Translations under genes and position numbers: made by a program | The notes under the pieces: generated by a model | Database searches by the model: none | What the model was told of the DNA's origin: nothing | The model's input: only the letters and a program-made list of their open reading frames with translations | Part shown: piece after piece, positions 9,864 through 17,221 of the stretch | Numbering within the stretch: position 1 is the first letter of the stretch | Layout of the letters: each line of letters starts with the position of its first letter | NCBI RefSeq assembly: GCF_004366375.1 | Contig: NZ_SOEF01000026.1 | Span: 1 to 41,608, forward strand | Direction: 5' to 3' | Origin: Halanaerobium congolense | GTDB taxonomy: Bacteria; Bacillota; Halanaerobiia; Halanaerobiales; Halanaerobiaceae | DNA length: 41,608 nt

Positions 9864-10365
9864 TTTCTTCCTCCTTGATTTTACCATTTAAATAACTATC
9901 AATAATTTTTACTGCTTTTTCTGGATTAAGTAGTCCATGTGCTTTACCATTTACAGTCATTACGGGAGAAAGTCCACAGGCACCTAAACACCGCACAATA
10001 TTTAATGAAAGTTTACCATCTTCTGTTGTCTGGCCTGATTTAATTCCATACTTATTTTCGATTTTTTCAATGATTTCCTGGGAACCTTTAACATAACACG
10101 CAGTTCCTTTACAAAGCGAAACCTGGAACTCACCTTTAGAATATTCTGAAAAGTGATTATAAAAAGAGACCACACTGCTAACCCTACCAGGTGCTAAATC
10201 TAACTGTCTGGCAATAATCTTTTGCGCTTCCTTTGGTAAATAGCCAATTAATTCCTGTGCTTCATGTAAAACTTCAATTAATTCATACTCACTGCCTGAA
10301 TATTTTTTTAAAATATTCATTAATTCCGGTTCATATTCCCTTAATTCTTTCACATTTAATGACAT
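9856..10365 (-). CDS. hydC: NuoE/HydC-like [2Fe-2S] subunit
   Basis: A 169-residue thioredoxin-fold [2Fe-2S] protein of the complex I 24-kDa family. An N-terminal helical region (about 1-75) precedes the cluster ligands Cys85, Cys90, Cys126 and Cys130, the standard C-x4-C ... C-x3-C spacing. It is the first gene of the hydrogenase operon and its stop overlaps the start of the NuoF-like gene by 8 bases. The start has an AAAGGAGG site. In bifurcating hydrogenases the equivalent subunit is an electron relay; the exact role here is inferred from the family. Confidence 0.93.
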   Translation of the reverse strand: MSLNVKELREYEPELMNILKKYSGSEYELIEVLHEAQELIGYLPKEAQKIIARQLDLAPGRVSSVVSFYNHFSEYSKGEFQVSLCKGTACYVKGSQEIIEKIENKYGIKSGQTTEDGKLSLNIVRCLGACGLSPVMTVNGKAHGLLNPEKAVKIIDSYLNGKIKEEENA

Positions 10366-10496
10366 AATATCCTCCTTTGTGAATTATATATCTTTGATTT
10401 GCTTAAAAATTTATTTTATTCTGTCAATTTACATCAAAATATGTATAATGCTATTTTATCACATTATTTTAAATTTTTTAATTATTTTCTAAGTTA

Positions 10497-10526
10497 ATTA
10501 TATCACACCTAAATAATTATAATCAA
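10497..10526 (-). promoter_or_regulatory. Probable hydrogenase operon promoter
   Basis: TTGATT (10521-10526), an 18-base spacer and an extended -10 TGTGATATAAT (-10 hexamer at 10497-10502) give a leader of about 125 bases before the first gene. I saw no clear Rex-type operator. A TTGACA nearer the gene has no matching -10. Confidence 0.5.
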
Positions 10527-10599
10527 ATATTAAAAAATTACATTTAGGACATTTGTCCGGTCCTATTCTTCCTGATTCTTAGTATTTCAAATTAATCTA

Positions 10600-10958
10600 T
10601 TATTTATCGTTATCAGAATCAAAATATTCAGGATGATATTTTTCTATCAGCTTCCTGTATTGTTTGATAACAGAAGCTCCTCGGCCTGTCATATGTTTGA
10701 TCTGGGTTGTGCTTATACCGCGCCTGATAAGGAATTTAACGCGTTAATAGTCTTTGATATATCTATCTACAGCATTTAATGAATGATTTGTTTTTCTGGC
10801 TATATCAGGTGGCTGAACCTTTTGCTCATAAAGCTCTATTATCGCTTTTTTATGAGTGGTTCCACGACCCATATCCAGTATATAACCTTTAAGAGGTAAC
10901 ACATCATCAACTGAGGTACCAATTAAAACAAAAGATTGTGAATTTATTCTTCTGTACC
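10600..10958 (-). pseudogene. Decayed DUF1670-like protein, C-terminal fragment with a stop
   Basis: Read on the minus strand this gives about 118 codons of coherent protein: G-Y-I-L-D-M-G-R-G, then an HTH-like K-T-N-H-S-L-N-A-V-D-R-Y-I-K-D-Y, an in-frame TAA (10744-10746), then R-V-K-F-L-I-R-R-G-I and T-G-R-G-A-S-V-I-K-Q-Y, ending at the TAA at 10600-10602. The pattern matches my memory of DUF1670 proteins, where the stop position is usually occupied by Asn or Glu. There is no start: the 5' end runs into a palindromic repeat at 10954. It is therefore a truncated, stopped remnant. The family name is from memory and unchecked. Confidence 0.65.
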
Positions 10959-10989
10959 AGGTACAAAAAAGCCTTTTTGTACCTGGTAC
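10954..10989. repeat. 36-bp palindromic repeat with GTACC-rich arms
   Basis: Two perfect 16-base arms (10954-10969 and 10974-10989) flank a 4-base loop. Each arm contains GTACCAGGTAC, itself nearly palindromic. Two further copies of TGTTGTACCT follow at about 10995-11014. The element sits at the truncated edge of the DUF1670 remnant and looks like a REP/MITE-type remnant; no transposase is seen. Confidence 0.6.
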
Positions 10990-11018
10990 CTATATGTTGT
11001 ACCTTATGTTGTACCTAA

Positions 11019-11066
11019 TAAAAAAGGCTCCTATCTTAATAAGGATATCCCTACAAGATAGGAGCC
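11019..11066 (-). terminator. Terminator of the class V aminotransferase gene
   Basis: A perfect 12-bp stem (arms 11026-11037 and 11055-11066) is followed on the minus strand by TTTTTTATTAG. It lies 45 bases past the aminotransferase stop. Confidence 0.85.
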
Positions 11067-11110
11067 ATCATCTGTCAAATAAATAATAATTGAAGGGGAG
11101 CGCCATCCCC

Positions 11111-12247
11111 TTAGTTCATTTCATTTACAAATACTTTATGTAATTCAACATTTAAATTAAAACCTAGTTCTCTTAAACTGTGATCAAAAGCTTTTAAAGT
11201 TCTATACAGCTTTTCTTCATAACAATTTTCTCCCATATGTCCAATTCTGATTAACTTATCTTCAAATTCTCCTAATGAGGCTGCAATCATAACATTATAA
11301 CTTTCTGTCATCAACTGATTTAATTCTTGATAATTTATAGAATTGGGAATCTCTATAGCAGTAACAGTATCAGAATAACCATTTTCAGCAAATAGATTAA
11401 GATTTGATTTTTTTATAGATTCTCTAACTGCTGCAGCAATTTTATTATGACGGTCAAAAATTTCTTTATCTGCCAGCCATTTATCTAAAGCAGCATTTAA
11501 AGCATAAATATCACTAATCGCCTGAGTATAAGGAAAATATTTTTCCTCATACCAATTCTGCCAGAGCTGTAAATTAGTATAGTATCCTCTAACAGGGGTT
11601 TCTCTATTATTTACTGTCTCCCAGGCTGCATCACTAACACTCATAAATGTAAGTCCTGGTGGCACAGAAAGACATTTTTGAGAGCCTCCCAATATGATAT
11701 CAATTCCCCATTTATCAACTTCAATAGGAACCCCACCAATTGCAGAAACTGAATCCACAACTGACAAAATGCTATATTTATTTAATAAATTAGTAATTTC
11801 ACCAGCATTATTTATAATTCCAGTAGGAGTTTCGCAATGAACAAAAGTTGCAAATTTAAAATCGCTATTCTCTGCTAATTTTTTAGATAATTCATCAATA
11901 TCTATTTCTTGATTATAGGGGAAGTCCCATTTTGTAACTTCCGCCCCATATAAATCAGCAAAATCTGCAAATCCTCTGCCAAAAATTCCATTATCTAAAA
12001 CTAAAACCTTATCCCCCGGCTCAATTAAGGAAGCACAGGCAGATTCCAGTCCTAAAATACCCTCCCCACTCATAATAATCACATCATTTTTTGTTTTGAT
12101 AACCTGCTGCAGTTTAGAACTAACATCAAGATAAAAATCAAAAAATTCAGGATCCAAATCAGGATTAGTAATTTTTTGGCTCATTGCCCGTCTAACTTCT
12201 TCACTAACTTCAGTCGGACCGGGTGTCATAATTAATAAATCACTCAC
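11111..12247 (-). CDS. Class V aminotransferase, serine/alanine-glyoxylate type
   Basis: A PLP-dependent aminotransferase of fold type I, closest to the serine-pyruvate/alanine-glyoxylate/phosphoserine group. Visible: T-P-G-P-T-E near the N-terminus, M-S-G-E-G-I for phosphate binding, H-C-E-T-P-T-G, D-S-V-S-A-I-G-G, and the lysine motif G-G-S-Q-K-C. The likely start is the GTG at 12245-12247, which has GGGAG eight bases upstream; an earlier in-frame GTG at 12262 overlaps that site. The gene is alone between a strong promoter and its own terminator. The substrate cannot be read from sequence; serine-glyoxylate or alanine-glyoxylate transamination are likely options. Confidence 0.85.
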   Translation of the reverse strand: MSDLLIMTPGPTEVSEEVRRAMSQKITNPDLDPEFFDFYLDVSSKLQQVIKTKNDVIIMSGEGILGLESACASLIEPGDKVLVLDNGIFGRGFADFADLYGAEVTKWDFPYNQEIDIDELSKKLAENSDFKFATFVHCETPTGIINNAGEITNLLNKYSILSVVDSVSAIGGVPIEVDKWGIDIILGGSQKCLSVPPGLTFMSVSDAAWETVNNRETPVRGYYTNLQLWQNWYEEKYFPYTQAISDIYALNAALDKWLADKEIFDRHNKIAAAVRESIKKSNLNLFAENGYSDTVTAIEIPNSINYQELNQLMTESYNVMIAASLGEFEDKLIRIGHMGENCYEEKLYRTLKAFDHSLRELGFNLNVELHKVFVNEMN

Positions 12248-12282
12248 AAAAATCACTCCCACAATTTTACGGTCTAATATAG

Positions 12283-12336
12283 ATTTTATAACTTTTTATG
12301 GGAGATTGTCAAGCTAAATACCGTTTCAAACCGTAT
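12283..12336 (-). promoter_or_regulatory. Aminotransferase promoter with an upstream palindrome
   Basis: TTGACA (12307-12312), an 18-base spacer and TAAAAT (12283-12288). Five bases upstream of the -35 is a 19-bp near-perfect palindrome (12318-12336; arms ATACcGTTT and AAACcGTAT), placed like an activator or repressor site. Confidence 0.65.
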
Positions 12337-12550
12337 TATAATTTTCGATTTGAGTAGATTATCTTTAACTTAACAGTACAGCCTCATTAATTAACAATAA
12401 TTCATTTTTTATAAATTTTAAGTTCATAACCTTAATAATAATTCAAAGATCTTTTAACTTTTCTTTTCATTAGATTAGCTGTAATGATTGCTGGTTCCGC
12501 AGGAAGTGCAGCTTCAACTGCTGCTAAAACTGGTAATATAAAGTTTTATA
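12337..12550. other. Mostly empty region with a short coding-like stretch
   Basis: On the plus strand, 12474-12560 reads as an alanine/glycine-rich peptide (M-I-A-G-S-A-G-S-A-A-S-T-A-A-K) that could be the remains of a membrane protein. I do not recognise it, and it has no convincing start signal or continuation. Confidence 0.25.
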
Positions 12551-12981
12551 TTGGAACAAATATTTATACTCTTTGGTTATCATATTCATCATTTATATAT
12601 TGGGATAGCGTTAATTGCTCTAGCTGGTTGGTTTTCTATTACTAAAACTAAATTTATTGATCGAAGAGATAATGCATTAATGTATGGTATTGGATTAGGA
12701 TTATTTATGGACGAAATTGGATTATTATTAAGCTGGGGAGATTATTGGCACAGCACAACTTATTTACTTAGCTTACTTTTGGTGGTCTTTTCTTAAATAT
12801 TATTTTCTTTCCAGATTTTTGGAAAGATTTAAGAATACACTTAGGAGAATTTAATCCAAAAAATAAAATTCTAAAACATTATAGCTCTATCAATGTCGAC
12901 TCTGATAGAGCTATAAACACACTTTTTATATTAATTAAAATTATAATATATAATTTTTTACATAATTTTAAAACTTGTTAA
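12551..12981 (+). pseudogene. Small conserved membrane protein, apparent frameshift
   Basis: From a TTG at 12551 an 81-codon frame encodes three hydrophobic segments with H-I-H-H near the N-terminus and G-I-G-L-G-L-F-M-D-E-I-G-L-L-L-S-W-G, resembling an uncharacterised family of small membrane proteins. It stops at 12794-12796. Adding one T to the T-run at 12788-12791 opens a frame that continues sensibly (V-V-F-F-L-N-I-I-F-F-P-D-F-W-K-D-L) and stays open to 12981. One base has thus probably been lost, by mutation or sequencing error. No Shine-Dalgarno site precedes the TTG, so the gene may also be truncated at its start. Confidence 0.45.
12879..12916. terminator. Perfect 14-bp hairpin, possible bidirectional terminator
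   Basis: Arms at 12879-12892 and 12903-12916 are perfectly complementary with a 10-base loop. T-rich runs follow on both strands but start 5-6 bases from the stem, so terminator function is likely but not certain. It lies between the broken plus-strand gene and the degV/tRNA-Thr unit. Confidence 0.55.
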
Positions 12982-12994
12982 TTCTTCTTTTCAA

Positions 12995-13070
12995 TGGAGC
13001 CGGTGACAGGAATTGAACCTGCAGCCTGTAGTTTACGATACTATTGCTCTACCAGTTGAGCTACACCGGC
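12995..13070 (-). tRNA. tRNA-Thr (anticodon CGT)
   Basis: A complete 76-base cloverleaf with encoded CCA: acceptor GCCGGTG/CACCGGC, D arm GCTC-GAGC, anticodon loop ATCGTAA (CGT, reading ACG), T arm GCAGG-TTCAATT-CCTGT. The top anticodon-stem pair is an A.C mismatch. It starts four bases after the degV stop, so the two are likely co-transcribed. Confidence 0.93.
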
Positions 13071-13074
13071 TTTT

Positions 13075-13911
13075 TTAAAATGCCAGCACTATTCCACCTT
13101 CATTAGCATAAACTGTACTAATTCCAGCAGTTTCTACAATAATAGTCTCTCTAAAATTGTATTTTTCCGCTGCTTTTTCTTTTATATACTCCGCTTTTTC
13201 TAAGGCATTACAGTGAGCTATCCCAAGAACTTTTTTTTCTAAATTTTCTCCTCTTTCACCAATTTTCTCTACTAATTTTCTAATTGCACGTTTACTGCCT
13301 CTTGCCTTATCAAAAAGCGTAATAGTACCTTCAGGTGTAGCACCTAAAACCGGTTTGATATTAAAAAATGAAGCAATTTTTCCTTTTAATTTACCCATTC
13401 TTCCTGCTTTAATCAAATTATCAAGAGAATCTAATACAAATAAAGTTTGCATTTCTTCAACATATTTCTCAGTTTTTTCTACAATTTCATCTCTATTTAA
13501 TCCAGCTTCAATCAACTCACCTAATTTATAAGCAATCATTGTTTCACCTGCAGAAGCACTAAAAGAATTAAAAACTTTTACAAATTTATCTGCTGCTTCT
13601 TCTTTTAATAATTCTTTTGCAAGTACAGCATTTTGATAAGATGCACTTAATTCTTTTGATAGAGTAACTACAAATGAGTTTTCATATTTTTGATATAAAT
13701 CTAAAAAAGGCCCGGGACCCGGACTAGCAGTCTTAGGTACATCACTGCTGTTACGCATTGCATCTAATAAGCCATCTCGATCCAGGTTTTCATCATCTAT
13801 GTAGTGCTTATTACCAACATCTATAGACAGTGGTGCTGTAGAAATATCAAATCTTTCCCTTAATTCCTCTGTAAGATCACAGCAGCTGTCAACTATTATT
13901 TTAAAATTCAT
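13075..13911 (-). CDS. DegV family fatty-acid-binding protein
   Basis: A 278-residue DegV-fold protein: N-terminal D-S-C-C-D-L, then T-A-S-P-G-P-G-P and F-N-S-F-S-A-S-A-G, matching the two-domain fatty-acid-binding family (related to FakB, which presents fatty acids to the FakA kinase). No FakA is present in the window. The start has a GGAGGT site. The gene has its own promoter and runs directly into tRNA-Thr. Its specific lipid and partner are unknown. Confidence 0.88.
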   Translation of the reverse strand: MNFKIIVDSCCDLTEELRERFDISTAPLSIDVGNKHYIDDENLDRDGLLDAMRNSSDVPKTASPGPGPFLDLYQKYENSFVVTLSKELSASYQNAVLAKELLKEEAADKFVKVFNSFSASAGETMIAYKLGELIEAGLNRDEIVEKTEKYVEEMQTLFVLDSLDNLIKAGRMGKLKGKIASFFNIKPVLGATPEGTITLFDKARGSKRAIRKLVEKIGERGENLEKKVLGIAHCNALEKAEYIKEKAAEKYNFRETIIVETAGISTVYANEGGIVLAF

Positions 13912-13962
13912 GAGCTTACCTCCACCTTACTATTTTTTACTTTCTTTTGTCATCTATATATA

Positions 13963-13991
13963 ATTTTACCTTTAGTGATAATAAAAATCAA
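13963..13991 (-). promoter_or_regulatory. degV promoter
   Basis: TTGATT (13986-13991), a 17-base spacer and TAAAAT (13963-13968), about 50 bases ahead of the degV start and downstream of the cold-shock gene terminator. Confidence 0.6.
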
Positions 13992-14016
13992 CTATTATTT
14001 TTATTTTAAAACATAG

Positions 14017-14045
14017 AAAAACCCCAGTTAAATTAATAACCAGGG
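14017..14045 (-). terminator. Terminator of the cold-shock gene
   Basis: A 9-bp stem with two G-T pairs (arms 14022-14030 and 14037-14045) followed on the minus strand by TTTTT. It separates the cold-shock gene from degV. Confidence 0.8.
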
Positions 14046-14070
14046 CAACTTTTACATAATTAAACTTTAA

Positions 14071-14274
14071 TTATATAACATCAACATTCTCTGCTTGAGG
14101 TCCACGATCTCCTTCAACAATTTCAAATTCTACTTCTTGACCCTCTTCTAAAGTTTTAAAGCCTTCCTGCTGAAGAGCAGAGAAATGTACAAATACATCG
14201 TCGCCATCTTCTCTTTCAATAAAGCCATAACCTTTTTTCTCATCAAACCATTTAACTTTTCCTGTGTAAACCAT
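14071..14274 (-). CDS. Cold-shock domain protein (CspA family)
   Basis: A 67-residue single cold-shock domain of normal length. RNP1 reads K-G-Y-G-F-I and RNP2 V-F-V-H-F, after the usual G-K-V-K-W-F-D start. It would be a cytoplasmic single-stranded RNA/DNA-binding chaperone. The start has a GGAGG site ten bases upstream. A strong promoter lies about 60 bases further up, leaving a leader of roughly 60 bases. Whether expression is cold-inducible cannot be told from sequence. Confidence 0.96.
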   Translation of the reverse strand: MVYTGKVKWFDEKKGYGFIEREDGDDVFVHFSALQQEGFKTLEEGQEVEFEIVEGDRGPQAENVDVI

Positions 14275-14340
14275 ATTAATATCTTCCTCCTAAAATTTAA
14301 CCTGAATATGTGTAACTAGTTTAGAATACTCAGTAAGTTA

Positions 14341-14369
14341 AATATATCATCATCATCCGTATTTGTCAA
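14341..14369 (-). promoter_or_regulatory. Cold-shock gene promoter
   Basis: Perfect -35 TTGACA (14364-14369), a 17-base spacer and TATATT (14341-14346). Confidence 0.8.
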
Positions 14370-14425
14370 ATTTTTCTGGACTCATATGAAGTTTTATTTT
14401 TCTTTTAGTCTTTTAGCAGTTGTGA

Positions 14426-14459
14426 TATAATTTTTCAAAAGGGGAGGGATTGTTAAATG
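14426..14459 (+). promoter_or_regulatory. Start signals of the antiporter-like gene
   Basis: An extended -10 TGTGATATAAT (hexamer 14426-14431) is followed by a strong GGGGAGGG site (14441-14448) and an ATG at 14457. These place the real start 77 bases before the first long open frame and expose the frameshift after it. The -35 is weak. Confidence 0.55.
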
Positions 14460-15532
14460 GCGGAGCTTATTTTAAATAACTTTTTTTAAATAATACCAAT
14501 ATATTATTTTTAGTTACAGGGTTTTTAGTTAGCATGTTTACTTTATTTTCCAGTTGGAGAAAAATTAAAAACTATAAATTTTTATTTTTAGGTCTCATAT
14601 TTATTTTTATTATTAATTACAGTCTTGTTATTAGCACAACAAACTGGTTAATTTTTATGATCGGATGGGAAATGGTTACTCTGACAACTTCTTTACTCTT
14701 AGCCTGGGACGATAAAAATATTGCCTGGAAATATTTTGTGATTCAATTTATAGGTGGTAGCTTTTTAATTTTAACAGTTTTAACTGCCTATACTAACGGA
14801 TATAAAACAATAGGAGCAGTTGATGAGTTCTGGCTGCAGTTAATGTTTATAATCGGTTTAGGGGTTAAAAGTGCGGTTGTTGGATTTCACAGTTGGGTCC
14901 CATATGTTTATAAACAGGCTTCTACTAGTTTTTCAGCTATTTCTTCTGGACTTGTTGCAAAGTTAGGTTATATTACACTCTTAAGAATTATAACAGAAGG
15001 TAATAGAGTTTTGCTTTATCTAGGTATGATTATGATCTATTATGGAGGAATCAAAGCTCTTGAAGAAAAGAATTATAAGTTGGTTTTAGCCTATAGTTCT
15101 ATTAGTCAGTTTGGTTTTATCACACTTGCTATAGGCAGTGGAAATATTTTTGGATATTATGGCGCAGTATTACACATTATTGCTCATGCTTTTGCTAAAT
15201 CAACTTTATTTAATAGTGCAGGTGATTGGATTAAAGAGTTTGATTCAACTTCAATTTTTGAATTTAAATGCTGTGGATTAAAACAAAAAACAAATACATT
15301 TAGTACTATTTTATCATTTCTTTCTTTGATGGCCTTCCCATTTTTTATTGGTTATAATAGCAAACATTTAATAAAATATTCTTTAAGCTCAATCCCTATG
15401 TTTGAATTTCTACTTCATTTAGGAAAGCAATTTGATTTTCATTATTTGAGAGGTTTTTTCACAACTTCAATCTATTTAATTATTGCCTATTTAATCTGTT
15501 TTCCAATTATGTCTAGAATAAATGAGATCTAA
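14457..15532 (+). pseudogene. NuoL/M/N-MrpD-type antiporter subunit, frameshifted and short
   Basis: Membrane protein of the complex I/Mrp cation-antiporter family. Family landmarks are visible: G-W-E-M-V-T-L in the glutamate helix, G-V-K-S-A-V-V-G-F-H-S-W-V-P in the lysine helix, then L-A-Y-S-S-I-S-Q-F-G-F and H-A-F-A-K-S-T-L-F. The ATG with good start signals (14457) gives only ten codons before TAA at 14487. One extra T in the seven-T run 14481-14487 would fuse it in frame to the open frame ending at 15532, restoring a hydrophobic N-terminus. Even so, about 360 residues is well below the ~480-500 usual for NuoM/N; the last helices are absent or divergent. No partner subunits lie nearby. 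Gene decay, a homopolymer sequencing error or phase variation are all possible. Confidence 0.65.
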
Positions 15533-15683
15533 TCTACGTGAATTTTACTTATTAAAATGAACAAAATGTCCTTAGGACAATCCGTAATACAGTAAGGTTA
15601 AATTTTGTTGATAGCGGAAATTATGAAACTATAAATATTATCCACAACAAACCATTAGGTATAATCTCCTAGCTAATAAAAAA

Positions 15684-15699
15684 CCTCCTCAAAAAGGAG
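15684..15699 (-). terminator. Terminator of tRNA-Leu
   Basis: A short CTCCT/AGGAG stem followed on the minus strand by GTTTTTTATT, 35 bases past the tRNA. Confidence 0.65.
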
Positions 15700-15733
15700 A
15701 TTTCACATTATGAATCTATATTTTTTTATCAAA

Positions 15734-15820
15734 TGGTGCCGAAGGTGGGACTCGAACCCACACGTCCGTGAGGACAACGGATTTTGAATCCGTCGCGTCT
15801 GCCAATTCCACCACTTCGGC
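15734..15820 (-). tRNA. tRNA-Leu (anticodon CAA)
   Basis: An 87-base class II tRNA with encoded CCA: acceptor GCCGAAG/CTTCGGC, anticodon stem ACGGA-TCCGT with loop TTCAAAA (CAA, reading TTG), a long variable arm, and T loop TTCGAGT. It has its own promoter and terminator. Confidence 0.96.
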
Positions 15821-15833
15821 ATCAACATTATCT

Positions 15834-15862
15834 ATTTTAACACAGAAAATTGTTAAAAGCAA
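15834..15862 (-). promoter_or_regulatory. tRNA-Leu promoter
   Basis: TTGCTT (15857-15862), a 17-base spacer and TAAAAT (15834-15839), placing the start just ahead of the mature tRNA end at 15820. Confidence 0.65.
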
Positions 15863-15939
15863 GAATTTAAAACTTCTAAATATCTATTATAAATTTTAAA
15901 AAAAGAAGAAAATAAGACCCTAAAAGGAGAATTTTATTT

Positions 15940-17178
15940 ATGAAAGTTGATCTTATCATTGCAGGTGCTGGACCTGCAGGACTTTTTGCCGCAATTCAGG
16001 CAGCAGAAGATAATAAAAACAAAGATATATTAATTTTAGAAAAAAATCATAGTGCCGGAAAAAAACTATTAATAAGTGGTTCTGGCCAGTGTAATTTAAC
16101 TCATGCGGGTAATATAGCTAATTTCTTTAACCACTATGGTGATAATTTTAATTTTTTGTTAGGACCGTTATATACCTTTGACAATAAAATGTTGATGAAT
16201 TTCTTTAAACATAGAGGTATAAAATTTAGAAAGGCACGGGGAGGAAAAATATTTCCTGCCTCTAATAAAGCATCAGATATATTAGACGTTTTATTAAAAG
16301 AATGCAATAAAAAAAATATAAAAATAAAGTATAATACAGCTGTAAAAAATGTATCTTATAATGAAAATTTAAATCACTTTGAAATAAAAACAACAAACAG
16401 AAATTATCTAAGCAGCTATTTTCTTTTAGCAACTGGAGGAAAGTCATTCCCTAAAACTGGATCAACTGGTGCTGGTTTTAAAATTGCCGCTGACTTAGGA
16501 CATCAAATTATTGATCCAAGACCTGCTCTTGCTCCAGTTATTATTAAAAACTATCAATTCAAAAGTCTTAGTGGAATTTCATTAAGAAATAAAAAGATTT
16601 CACTTTACAGGAATAATAATCTTCTCCGAAGCTGGAAGGATGATCTACTTTTGACTCATCGTGGTCTTTCGGGCCCAGGAATTATTAACTATTCTCGCTA
16701 TATTAAAAGCGGTGATATAATTAAGATTAAATTACTTAACTATAATAAAGAAGAGTTAGAAAAAAATCTGATCAAAAAAATTGAAAGAGAAGGTAAACTG
16801 AATTTGTTAAATCTTCTAATCAATTATCCTTTAGCCCAAAGATTAATTGAAAAAATTCTAAAGATGTCGGAAATTGACGGTAGTATAAATGCAGCTCATC
16901 TAAATAAAAAAGAAAGAAAAGAAATTATTGAACATTTTTCTAGTTTAGAATTTGAAGTTAAAGAATTAGCAGGCTTTCATCAATCTATGGTAACAAAAGG
17001 TGGTATTGATTTAAAAGAAATTAATCCTCAAAATATGGAGTCAAGAATAATTAATAATTTTTTTGCTGCTGGTGAAGTTTTAAATATTGATGGAGATACA
17101 GGTGGTTATAATCTTCAGGCTGCTTTTTCTACTGCTTATTTAGCTGGAATCGAAATTTCGGAGCGTTTAAAAAACTAA
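15940..17178 (+). CDS. BaiN/HI0933-family FAD-dependent oxidoreductase
   Basis: A 412-residue flavoprotein of the HI0933/YhiN/BaiN family. The N-terminal FAD-binding motif reads A-G-A-G-P-A-G-L-F-A-A; then G-K-K-L-L-I-S-G-S-G-Q-C-N-L-T, the family signature; a middle insertion domain; and a C-terminal A-A-G-E-V-L-N-I-D-G-D-T-G-G-Y-N-L-Q-A-A that closes the FAD site. Length is normal. An AAGGAG site sits ten bases before the ATG. It is monocistronic and shares a terminator with the convergent gene. BaiN acts on bile-acid intermediates in some gut clostridia, but most family members have no known substrate, so none is proposed. Confidence 0.92.
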   Translation: MKVDLIIAGAGPAGLFAAIQAAEDNKNKDILILEKNHSAGKKLLISGSGQCNLTHAGNIANFFNHYGDNFNFLLGPLYTFDNKMLMNFFKHRGIKFRKARGGKIFPASNKASDILDVLLKECNKKNIKIKYNTAVKNVSYNENLNHFEIKTTNRNYLSSYFLLATGGKSFPKTGSTGAGFKIAADLGHQIIDPRPALAPVIIKNYQFKSLSGISLRNKKISLYRNNNLLRSWKDDLLLTHRGLSGPGIINYSRYIKSGDIIKIKLLNYNKEELEKNLIKKIEREGKLNLLNLLINYPLAQRLIEKILKMSEIDGSINAAHLNKKERKEIIEHFSSLEFEVKELAGFHQSMVTKGGIDLKEINPQNMESRIINNFFAAGEVLNIDGDTGGYNLQAAFSTAYLAGIEISERLKN

Positions 17179-17210
17179 AGACTGCCTAAAAAATTCAGAC
17201 AGTCTTTTTT
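17177..17210. terminator. Shared terminator between convergent genes
   Basis: An AAAGACTG...CAGTCTTT stem with a T-run on the plus strand and a looser T-run on the minus strand, overlapping the flavoprotein stop. It can serve both convergent genes. Confidence 0.8.
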
Positions 17211-17221
17211 AAGCTAGTATT

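Noticed and set aside
15568-15584. Short TGTCCT-T-AGGACA palindrome, and GGACA-TT-TGTCC near 10547
   Set aside because: Arms of 5-6 bases in AT-rich gaps without a promoter next to them; too short to claim a shared operator.
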